Shown here one piece after another: positions 1 to 6,573 of a stretch of 8,548 nt of DNA. Origin of the DNA: Acetobacteraceae bacterium (GTDB lineage Bacteria > Pseudomonadota > Alphaproteobacteria > Acetobacterales > Acetobacteraceae); contig JADYYZ010000304.1 in the NCBI GenBank assembly GCA_020853405.1, forward strand, positions 1 to 8,548, read 5' to 3'. Both the position numbers and the translations under genes were made by a program. The notes beneath the pieces were generated by a model that saw only the letters and a program-made list of their open reading frames with translations, searched no databases and had not been told where the DNA came from. Within the stretch, counting starts at the first letter, position 1. Each line of letters begins with the position of its first letter.

Positions 1-3000
1 CCGCCTGCTTCACGGCCGACTTCACCTGGAGCACGGCGTCGACGGTGTTGAGGCCGGCGGTGCGCGCCTCGCCGGCAACCAGCACGGCGCCCTGCTGGAC
101 GATCTGGGTGAGGGCGGCCACCTGCGCCCGCAGGGCCGCGATCTCGGCGAGCAGCTGCGCCCGCTGGCTGACCGCCTGCTGGTAATAGCTGGCATTGATC
201 GTGTTTGTGGCATTCAGGGCCGCGACATTGGCACCCCCCACCGTGGCGGTGATGGTGTTGCCGGCAGCGAGGCTGGTCACGAGGGCGGCGTTGCTGTCGG
301 CGGTGATCCGATTGAGCGCGGCGATGCCGAGCGTGGCGGCGTTGGCCGCATCGACGGCGATCTGGTTACCGGCGTTGCTGCCCGCGACGATGGCCGCACC
401 ATGATTGGCAAGGGTGGCCAGCCAGTTGTTGGCCACCGCCATGGCGCCAGGCAGCGGGGCGGTGTTGCCGTTGATGGCCTGGCCCAGCTGCACCAGGTTC
501 AGCGTCGGGCCGAGAAGCCCATTGTCATTCGCGGCAATCCCGATCGGCTTGGCCAGGATGCCGGCCAGGATCGTGTTCGACAGGGCGAGCGAGGTGACGA
601 TGGCCGCGTTGCCGTCGACCAGGATGCGGTTCATCACCGCCAGGCTGACGGTGCTGGCGTTGGCTGCAGTAACGGCAATGGTGTTGCCAGCGCCAATCGC
701 CGCGACGACAGCGGCGCCACTGGTGGCTGCGATCGTGTTCCCTAGGTTGATCGCCGCCAGTGTCGCGCCGTGCCCGGCCAGGTTGGCCGTCGAGGCCGCG
801 ACCGCGATGGTGTTGCCGGCTCCGAGGGCAGCGACGATCGTCGTCGCGCTATCGGCAGCGACCGTTGCGATCACCGCCAGCCCGGCCGACGTCGCGGTCG
901 TCGCGCTCGCGACGATGGTGTTGGCCGCGGCGGCGTAGTCGTTCGCCGCAGCCAGGTACGTGCCGAGCGCCATCAGCGCGCCGGCCTGCTGCACCAGCGT
1001 CGCGTGGATGCCATGCAGGGTGGTGTTTGTCACCGCGCCGACGTCGAACTGCGCGGCGTTGATACCGCCGAGCGTGGCATTGGTCACCGCGCCGATCTCG
1101 AACATGCTGGCGTGCATGGCCGCCAGAGTGGCGTGAACCGCCTGGTCAACGGCCAGGATGGCGGCAAGCCGGGCGTCGGTGGTGCCGAAGCTGGCGTTGG
1201 CGATCGTCACCACGTTGCCGGCCGGATTGATCGCCACACCCAGGGCACCGCTATCGATCAGGTCCTGCGTGGCCTGCAGGGTCGCCAGGATCAGGGCGTC
1301 GTAGGACTGCACCACCGGCAGGTTGGTCAGGCCGGCGGTGATTGCGGTCTTGATGTCCTGGAAGCCCGCACTGCTGGCATAGACGTCGCGCCCGGCGGCG
1401 AGCAGGGCATCGGCGGTCTGGGTGATGCGGCCCAGCGCGTCGCGATCGCCACCGGTGGCCAGCAGCCGGTCGCGGTCAAAGGCGGTCTGCGCGGCCGCGA
1501 GCCGGTCGGTCGGCGAAGCCCCGGCGGCAGTGCCCGCCGCGAGGGTGTCGAGATAGGAACGGATCGTCGCGCCGGCCTGGCGCAACGCTTCCGCCGCCTG
1601 CTCGCCATAGCGCTGGATGATGGCCAGGCGCTCGGCGGCCTGCACTTCCTCCAGCTCGACCAGTCGCTGCGCCTTGTCCGCGGCACTGACTGCCAGGGCA
1701 TCGAGCGACCTGGCGAAGGCGTCGAGTTCCAGCCGTGCCTGCTCGGCGTGGCGGGCAAGCTCGGCGGTCTGAGTGTCGCCACCGGCGGCAAGGCGACGGA
1801 TGTCCAGCGACACGCCGGACTGCCGCAGCGTCTCGGCACGCTGGGCCTCGAGATCAGCGATGGCCTTGCTGCGCGCGGCGGCCAACTTGTCCTCGGCGAG
1901 GCCATACTCCCGCGCCTTGGCGACGGCGGAGTCAAAATTGTCGTTCACCGCCTGGAGCTGCGCCGTGAACGCCGGCACCGCATCGGCGGTCAGCGCATTG
2001 ATGGCCGCCTGAACCTGCCTGAACCCGTCGACGAAGGCCTGCAGCTTGGCCGGGTCGTCGAACACCTTGCCCGACAGGGCGGTGGTGAGCTCGGCACTGT
2101 CCTTCGAGGCGAAGCGCAGCCGGGTGAAGGCTTCCGACAGGCTGCCGGCATCGGCCCAGGAATAGTCCGGCCCGTTCTTGCTGCCGCCGACGATGGAGAC
2201 ACCACCGACCTGCAGGCTCTGCTGCGCCAGGTAGGCGTTCAGCGATGCGACAGGCTGGTCGGCCTGGGCGAAGGTCGCCGCCCCGCTCTCATTATAGTAG
2301 CGCCGGTCAATGGGCAGCAGCCCGTCCGCCATGACGTTGCCGCTGTCCCAACCGGACGATTGCAGGCGCAGCCCCCAGCCGCGCACCGACTCACCCGGCC
2401 CGAACAACCCGCCGAGACCGCCGCCCGCGGCGCCGCCGATCAGGCCGCCGATCAGCGTGCCGATGCCGGGGATCAGGCTGCCGATGATCGCGCCACCGAC
2501 CGCCCCGACGCCGCTGCCGATCGTGCCGCCGGTCTGATGGCCGCCGAGCAGGTTGTTCAGCAGCATGCCCGCGCCGAAGCCGGCACCGGCGCCACCCAGG
2601 AGCCCACCGAGCGAGGCGCCGGAACTGACGCCGATAATCTCGCCGAGCGGCCCAACGGCGGTGCCACCGAAGGGGCTGATGATCGAGGTCGAGAGCAACC
2701 CCCCGCTGCCGGTCAGGCCCAGCGCCTGGCCGATCGACTGGCCGCCGAACAACTGGCCCAGGTTCAGCGCGCCGCCGAGGCCGGACAGCAACCCGCCACC
2801 GGAACCCCCGGCGCCACCAAACAGCGACGGCCGCTCGCCGCCGAACAGCGCATTGCTGAGCGGGTTGATCGCCGCCAGCTTGAGGAAGTCGGCGGCCACC
2901 GAGGCGGCGACGCCGCGCAGCACGTTGCCGAAGTTGATCGCCCGCCCCTCGCCGGCGAGCAGCGCGTTGACCGCGGCATCGCCGATGCGGTCCATCGCCC

Positions 3001-5440
3001 GCACGCCGATATTGCCGAGTTCGGTATAAAGCGTCTGCTGCTGGCGCAACTCGCTGGTGACATCGGCCAGACGCTTCTTGCCCTCGACATAGGCGACCTG
3101 GTCGGGGGTGAGGCTGGCCCGATCGCCGCCGCCACGCTCGATCTGCTGGATGGCGCGCAGGGCGGCCAATTCGCGCTCGCGGGTGCTGGCGGTCTCGCCC
3201 AGCAGCTCCATCTCACGCTGCAGCAGTTCGATCGCCTGTTTGTCGGTGGTCAGCTCCTTCTTCAGCGCGAGCGTCTGGTTCTGCCGTTCCTGCTCCTCGA
3301 TCAGTTTGCCGACGCGCTCGATCTCGCCGTCCAGCGCGGCCTTGATCGCCGGGTCGGTGGCGGCGTCGCGATGGGCGCGCAGTTCCCTTGTCGCGTCGCG
3401 CACCTTCTGGGCGATGCCGGCGTAGAAGGCGGCGCGGGGGCCCTGGGTCTCGGCGGCGGCAAGTTGCTCGGTCGCCGCAATCTGCTCGCGCAGGGCGACG
3501 ATCGCCTCGGCCCCCTTGGCGGCCTCCTGCGCGGCGTTGCGGTTGAGGATGGCCTGCGTCAGCGCGCCCTCGGCCACGCCGGTGCGGGTGGCGGCCTGCT
3601 CGTGGGCCTCGGCTGCGGCACGCGCGCGCAACATCGCAGCACGGCCCTGGTCGGAGGCCGCGACGAGGGCCAGTGCGGCTTGACCCTCGCGGGTGATCGC
3701 CGCGGTCTCCTGTCCCCGCGCGTCGGTCTCGGAGGCCAACGCCTCGGCCACCCGGCGGCGCTTGAGTTCCTCGGCGGCGGCACCGGAGATGCCCTTGTCG
3801 CGCGCCTCGTTCTCGGCCTGGATCTCGGCACGCACCCGCACCCGGTCGGGCACCGAGGCGGCGAGGACGCGCTGCTGTTGTTGGTACGAGAGTGTCAGGT
3901 CATCGACCAGCTTCTGCTGGCGCTGCAACTCGACGGCACTGTCACCGGTGGCGCTTGCCGTGCTGGTGGCGGGCGCCGTCGCCGCGGCCGCACCGCCGGT
4001 TGCCTCGCCGCCGAGCAGCATGCGCTGGGCACGCAAATTGGCCAGCTGCTGGCGCAGGATCGCCGCGGCACCGCCGGAGACAGCAGGCGCGCCATAGCTG
4101 TCGCGATCGGCGAGTTGGGCTTCCAGCCGGGCGATCTCGGTATCGGTGCGCTGTGCGGGGGTGCTGCTGCCGACGACCGCCGCCATGCCCTGCACGGCAA
4201 GGCCGAGCGTCTTGACCAGCGCGATCATGGCACTGGAATTGGCGACGCTGTCGATGAAGCCGTTCCAGCCCTTCGACAAGTCACGCAACGCCGCGCCCAT
4301 CGGCGACAACGCGTCACGGTTCAGGCCCGACAGGCGGCCCGCCAGTGCCTCGAACACCAGGTCCGCGGCCCGGGCCTTGTCGCCATGCTCCAGCATGGTG
4401 CGGACGGCGGCCCGCTGGTCGACGGTTAGGACATTGAGCGCATCGTCCAGCTTGCGGATGGCGTCGTAGCCACCGGCAAACGCCTCGGCGAGTTGCCTGG
4501 CTGCCGCCGCGGCGTCGACGCCGAGTGCCGCGGCGAGATCGGGGGCCAGGGTGGCGGCGCGACCGACATTCTGCCCCGACAGGCCCTGGGTGCGCGCGAG
4601 GTCGGCAGCGATCTTGCGAGCCTCGTCGCGCGCCACGCCCTGGCGTTCCAGGGCTCGTACGTACGTGGTCAGGCTGGCGGCCGACACCTCCGCCGCCCGG
4701 CCAACCCCGCGCAGCGCCACGTCCAGTTGGCGTTGCTCGTTGGCCAAGTCAGCCGATCGCGCAGCCAGTGCCGCCAGTCCCGCCCCGGCTGCCGCCGCGG
4801 CCAAGACGTACGGGCCGCCCATATAGGCAACGAGGGTGCGCAGGGCGGCGCCCATGCCGCCGGTGACCTGCACCACCTGGCCGCCCTGTTGCACCAGGAT
4901 CTGGAACGCCGATTGGCCGCCGAGAATGCCCTGCACAACGTCGGGCATCTGCTGCGCCAGGGCGCGCATGTGCCACGCCGCCTGGTCGGTCGTCTTGGCC
5001 AGTGCGGCAATCGGCACGACGGCGGCAGCGGTGACCTGGGTGGCCCGCTGCAACGGGGCGACCGTGTTGCTGTAGTCTGCATTCAGCCGCGCCCGGGCCT
5101 GTGCCGCGATGGTGGCGTTGATGGCACCGACCTGCTCGGCGCGGCCGATCTCCGCCAGCACCGCCTCATAGCGCTTGGAGGCGGCGAAGACCGGATCGAA
5201 CTTGGCGCGCAGCCGGTCGAGTTCCGCGCCATAGGCAGCGATGTCGGCCGTCCGGCTCTTGAGGCCATCGCCCGCCAGATTGGCCTGCACGCCGGCAAAG
5301 GCGTTGGCCGCGCGCCGCCCGGCGTCAGCGACCTTGCGCAGGGCGGCATCGCCGACTGTGCCCAGTGCTTCCAGGTTCTGCCGCGCACGGCCGACATCGT
5401 CGGTGGCGATGCGGATCGCGGCGGTGCGGGTGCCGCTCAT
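1..5440 (-). CDS. Giant phage tail tape measure protein (C-terminus cut by window edge)
   Basis: Reading from ATG at 5440 the frame stays open to the left edge, giving 1813 residues and no stop. Proteins of this family fill the tail tube during assembly, set its length, and often pass into the host envelope at infection. Residues 166-188 (PDVVQGILGG then QSAFQILVQQGGQ) match the N-terminal signature of lambda-type tape measure proteins (TMP_2-like). Residues about 480-830 are charged and helix-rich. Residues about 850-866 carry FLKLAAINPLSNALFGG, followed to about 1016 by a glycine-rich hydrophobic segment. Around 1321-1372, a stretch including DRDALGRITQTADALLAAGRD resembles C-terminal regions of other large tape measure proteins. 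Residues about 1433-1747 are 18-residue repeats, and 1753-1813 look coiled-coil, which often closes such proteins, so the true end may be near. The start follows GGAGGG by 6 bases and overlaps the upstream gene as ATGA. It is far longer than lambda GpH (about 850 residues). Identity is confident; the role of the repeats is unknown. Confidence 0.9.
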   Translation of the reverse strand, partial: MSGTRTAAIRIATDDVGRARQNLEALGTVGDAALRKVADAGRRAANAFAGVQANLAGDGLKSRTADIAAYGAELDRLRAKFDPVFAASKRYEAVLAEIGRAEQVGAINATIAAQARARLNADYSNTVAPLQRATQVTAAAVVPIAALAKTTDQAAWHMRALAQQMPDVVQGILGGQSAFQILVQQGGQVVQVTGGMGAALRTLVAYMGGPYVLAAAAAGAGLAALAARSADLANEQRQLDVALRGVGRAAEVSAASLTTYVRALERQGVARDEARKIAADLARTQGLSGQNVGRAATLAPDLAAALGVDAAAAARQLAEAFAGGYDAIRKLDDALNVLTVDQRAAVRTMLEHGDKARAADLVFEALAGRLSGLNRDALSPMGAALRDLSKGWNGFIDSVANSSAMIALVKTLGLAVQGMAAVVGSSTPAQRTDTEIARLEAQLADRDSYGAPAVSGGAAAILRQQLANLRAQRMLLGGEATGGAAAATAPATSTASATGDSAVELQRQQKLVDDLTLSYQQQQRVLAASVPDRVRVRAEIQAENEARDKGISGAAAEELKRRRVAEALASETDARGQETAAITREGQAALALVAASDQGRAAMLRARAAAEAHEQAATRTGVAEGALTQAILNRNAAQEAAKGAEAIVALREQIAATEQLAAAETQGPRAAFYAGIAQKVRDATRELRAHRDAATDPAIKAALDGEIERVGKLIEEQERQNQTLALKKELTTDKQAIELLQREMELLGETASTRERELAALRAIQQIERGGGDRASLTPDQVAYVEGKKRLADVTSELRQQQTLYTELGNIGVRAMDRIGDAAVNALLAGEGRAINFGNVLRGVAASVAADFLKLAAINPLSNALFGGERPSLFGGAGGSGGGLLSGLGGALNLGQLFGGQSIGQALGLTGSGGLLSTSIISPFGGTAVGPLGEIIGVSSGASLGGLLGGAGAGFGAGMLLNNLLGGHQTGGTIGSGVGAVGGAIIGSLIPGIGTLIGGLIGGAAGGGLGGLFGPGESVRGWGLRLQSSGWDSGNVMADGLLPIDRRYYNESGAATFAQADQPVASLNAYLAQQSLQVGGVSIVGGSKNGPDYSWADAGSLSEAFTRLRFASKDSAELTTALSGKVFDDPAKLQAFVDGFRQVQAAINALTADAVPAFTAQLQAVNDNFDSAVAKAREYGLAEDKLAAARSKAIADLEAQRAETLRQSGVSLDIRRLAAGGDTQTAELARHAEQARLELDAFARSLDALAVSAADKAQRLVELEEVQAAERLAIIQRYGEQAAEALRQAGATIRSYLDTLAAGTAAGASPTDRLAAAQTAFDRDRLLATGGDRDALGRITQTADALLAAGRDVYASSAGFQDIKTAITAGLTNLPVVQSYDALILATLQATQDLIDSGALGVAINPAGNVVTIANASFGTTDARLAAILAVDQAVHATLAAMHASMFEIGAVTNATLGGINAAQFDVGAVTNTTLHGIHATLVQQAGALMALGTYLAAANDYAAAANTIVASATTATSAGLAVIATVAADSATTIVAALGAGNTIAVAASTANLAGHGATLAAINLGNTIAATSGAAVVAAIGAGNTIAVTAANASTVSLAVMNRILVDGNAAIVTSLALSNTILAGILAKPIGIAANDNGLLGPTLNLVQLGQAINGNTAPLPGAMAVANNWLATLANHGAAIVAGSNAGNQIAVDAANAATLGIAALNRITADSNAALVTSLAAGNTITATVGGANVAALNATNTINASYYQQAVSQRAQLLAEIAALRAQVAALTQIVQQGAVLVAGEARTAGLNTVDAVLQVKSAVKQA
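247..1140 (-). repeat. 54-base (18-residue) degenerate tandem repeats inside the tape measure gene
   Basis: Within the tape measure frame, the Asn codon of an N-[TRQ]-[IV] motif recurs at exact 54-base steps. Plus-strand starts of these codons are 920, 866 (Ala instead of Asn) and 812; then 737, 683, 629, 575 and 521 (Asn-Gly); then 365, 311, 257, with a last partial unit at 203. The breaks are one 75-base unit (812 to 737) and an irregular stretch between about 520 and 365. The same period appears upstream in GAVTNATL / GAVTNTTL (near 1030-1095). Typical units read NTIAVTAANASTVSLAVM and NRITADSNAALVTSLAAG. Hydrophobic residues alternate around positions 3, 5, 13, 15 and 17. DNA identity between units is low, so the repeat is old and held at the protein level. 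Confidence 0.85.
2390..2850 (-). other. Glycine-rich hydrophobic segment of the tape measure protein
   Basis: Residues about 865-1016 are dominated by Gly, Leu, Ile and Ala with almost no charge, for example LIGGLIGGAAGGGLGGLFG and GAVGGAIIGSLIPGIGTLIG. Several stretches are long enough to cross a membrane, with glycine-zipper spacing. In tape measure proteins, hydrophobic segments of this kind are linked to insertion into the host inner membrane during DNA delivery. That role here is inferred from composition only. Confidence 0.65.
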
Positions 5441-6162
5441 GCTCCACCCTCCAGCCGTGCCAGTTCAGCCTCGACCGCGCCGGGCAGCGCCGCACGGGCG
5501 GCGGCCGTCACGCCGGCGAGGTCAATGCGCTTGCGCAGGGTCACCTGCTTCATCAGCAGGAACATCGGCACAAAGCTGTGCGACGCTGCGTAGTCCTGCC
5601 GGCGGGCCTGCTGGCCTTTGGCCCGGCCGGTCAGGATTTCGGCGTAGCGGCCGGCGAAAAGGCGCAGCCGTCCCCGCTTGGTGGTCTCGCTGCGCAGGCG
5701 CAGGCACCACAGGCGGACATTCGGGTTGCGCGTCGGGCGGACGAAGCCACCAAGGCGCAGCATCTCCTGTGGGGTCACGCGGGTGCGATACCGTCCATCC
5801 TGACGCCGGCCCGGGAGGCGGTTGATCGGCGTCGGGATCGCCAGGAACTTGCGTCCCTTGGCGGTGACGATCGCGCCCTGGTCGAAGACATGGACCAGGT
5901 CCGGCATCTTGCTGCGCACCAGGGCTGCCGGCCGCCAGGAACGGGCACCACGGCCGGCCTCGGGATAGACCTGCAACCGCCAGGCATTGGCCATGGCGCG
6001 GCCGCCATCCTTGAAGCCGGCAGCACGCGCCTGGGCGCGCAGCGCCGCCTGCGTCTGGCGGCCGACGGAGGCGACGGCACGACGCAGGGCGCCGGCAATG
6101 GCGAGCACGGCGTCATCCACCTGAAGGCGGATGCTGCCCTCGATGCGCGTCTCGAATGCCAT
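5437..6162 (-). CDS. DUF6441-like phage tail-region protein
   Basis: This encodes 241 residues with no signal peptide or membrane segment. I recognise it, from memory of the family rather than a search, as DUF6441, found in alphaproteobacterial prophages near tail genes. The supporting landmarks are ANAWRLQVYP (58-67), AALVRSKMPDLV (79-90), FDQGAIV (93-99), LAIPTP (107-112) and a hydrophobic-basic C-terminal stretch VPMFLLMKQVTLRKRIDL (198-215). The biochemical role is not established; a structural or tail-completion role is inferred only from position. The ATG at 6162 is chosen because AGGA lies 6 bases upstream and the family-like sequence starts there. An in-frame ATG at 6297 would add 45 residues without such a site or recognisable similarity. 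The stop overlaps the tape measure start by ATGA, so the two are probably translationally coupled. It is the first gene of the visible minus-strand unit, and no tail tube or chaperone gene precedes it. Confidence 0.8.
   Translation of the reverse strand: MAFETRIEGSIRLQVDDAVLAIAGALRRAVASVGRQTQAALRAQARAAGFKDGGRAMANAWRLQVYPEAGRGARSWRPAALVRSKMPDLVHVFDQGAIVTAKGRKFLAIPTPINRLPGRRQDGRYRTRVTPQEMLRLGGFVRPTRNPNVRLWCLRLRSETTKRGRLRLFAGRYAEILTGRAKGQQARRQDYAASHSFVPMFLLMKQVTLRKRIDLAGVTAAARAALPGAVEAELARLEGGA
5442..5452 (-). promoter_or_regulatory. Ribosome binding site of the tape measure gene
   Basis: On the minus strand GGAGGGTGGAG ends one base before the ATG at 5440. GGAGGG is at 6-base spacing, and a second GGAG is too close to be optimal. 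It lies inside the last codons of the DUF6441-like gene, and together with the ATGA overlap it supports coupled translation and fixes this start. Confidence 0.75.
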
Positions 6163-6168
6163 GGCAGA

Positions 6169-6172
6169 TCCT
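6169..6172 (-). promoter_or_regulatory. Ribosome binding site deciding the DUF6441-like start
   Basis: On the minus strand AGGA is followed by TCTGCC and then the ATG at 6162, a 6-base spacing. This favours the 241-residue product over the in-frame upstream ATG at 6297. Confidence 0.6.
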
Positions 6173-6464
6173 GCGGACACGTTGACGGGTGACCCCATTG
6201 CGAGCCGCCCCGAATGATCCTCGCGAGTGCTTGACCCGAGCAGGTTGCAGGCGGGTCGAGTAGTACGGTCCGCCGTATTGCGGTCGAGCGGGCCCACGAG
6301 CCGACAAAATCTGCAGAGATGGCCCTAGACGAGAGTCGCTACGGTTGCGATTGCAAAATAGCTCGAAATCGATACGGTTAGCTCCAAGTTGATGTCTGTG
6401 GCGGGCCGTGAGGGGATTGTCGGGCTAGACCCTGTGGTTTGCCAATTCCATCGATGCCGCAATA

Positions 6465-6476
6465 CGACTCAAGTCG
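6465..6476. repeat. Short inverted repeat CGACT-CA-AGTCG
   Basis: A perfect 5-base inverted repeat with a 2-base centre lies in the intergenic region about 100 bases before the synthetase start. It could be an operator half-site pair, but dyads this short arise often by chance. Confidence 0.25.
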
Positions 6477-6535
6477 CGTAGCAAGAATTCCTCAGAATGA
6501 AAGCACGTCTATCGGAGTTTCCAGCAACGTAAAAT

Positions 6536-6551
6536 ACCGGAAAAATCCGGT
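6536..6551. promoter_or_regulatory. Perfect dyad upstream of the acyl-CoA synthetase gene
   Basis: ACCGGA-AAAA-TCCGGT is a perfect 6-base inverted repeat around four A. It ends 9 bases before the AAGGAA ribosome binding site and 22 bases before the ATG at 6574. By position it could be a transcription factor operator or a small 5' leader hairpin. The regulator is unknown. A terminator is unlikely, since no T-run follows on the plus strand. Confidence 0.45.
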
Positions 6552-6560
6552 GTCGTTCGA

Positions 6561-6566
6561 AAGGAA
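6561..6566 (+). promoter_or_regulatory. Ribosome binding site of the acyl-CoA synthetase gene
   Basis: AAGGAA lies 7 bases before the ATG at 6574, a normal spacing. It supports this start, and the protein begins at the usual distance before the family's conserved region. Confidence 0.65.
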
Positions 6567-6573
6567 ATAGTGC

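Larger units (their letters stand above)
6163..6573. other. Divergent intergenic region, lower GC, no recognisable gene
   Basis: About 410 bases separate the divergent DUF6441-like and acyl-CoA synthetase genes. The first 140 bases (6163-6300) are GC-rich like the tail genes and have no stop in any minus frame, but none of the three translations resembles a protein I know. By hand count, 6301-6540 is about 51% GC, clearly below both flanks, with scattered stops. The region must carry the start signals for the synthetase and probably for the tail genes. I see no convincing sigma-70 promoter, tRNA, terminator or attachment site. Two short dyads are present (6465-6476 and 6536-6551). Confidence 0.7.

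Noticed and set aside
203..922. 54-base periodicity as a possible CRISPR array or DNA-level repeat.
   Set aside because: The units are degenerate in DNA, contiguous without spacers, and conserved in the protein frame.
770..4429. A 1219-codon open frame on the plus strand.
   Set aside because: It is in exact codon register antisense to the tape measure gene, and is open because that gene, being GC-rich, avoids TTA, CTA and TCA codons there. Its translation is low-complexity Arg/Gly/Asp-rich with no domain.
4493..6192. Further plus-strand open frames (4493-5593 and 5365-6192).
   Set aside because: Both are antisense, in codon register, to the tape measure and DUF6441-like genes, with no start signal or recognisable protein.
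6160..6297. Upstream in-frame ATG at 6297 for the DUF6441-like gene, giving 286 residues.
   Set aside because: The extra 45 residues have no family-like sequence, while AGGA at good spacing precedes the ATG at 6162.
6439..6467. Possible sigma-70 promoter TTGCCA, 17 bases, ATACGA for the synthetase.
   Set aside because: The -10 element matches poorly and shifting the spacing does not improve it, so it is not distinguishable from chance.
6525..6551. The ACCGGA dyad as a minus-strand terminator, since ATTTTA follows on that strand.
   Set aside because: The stem is only 6 base pairs, the T-run is short, and no minus-strand gene ends there.
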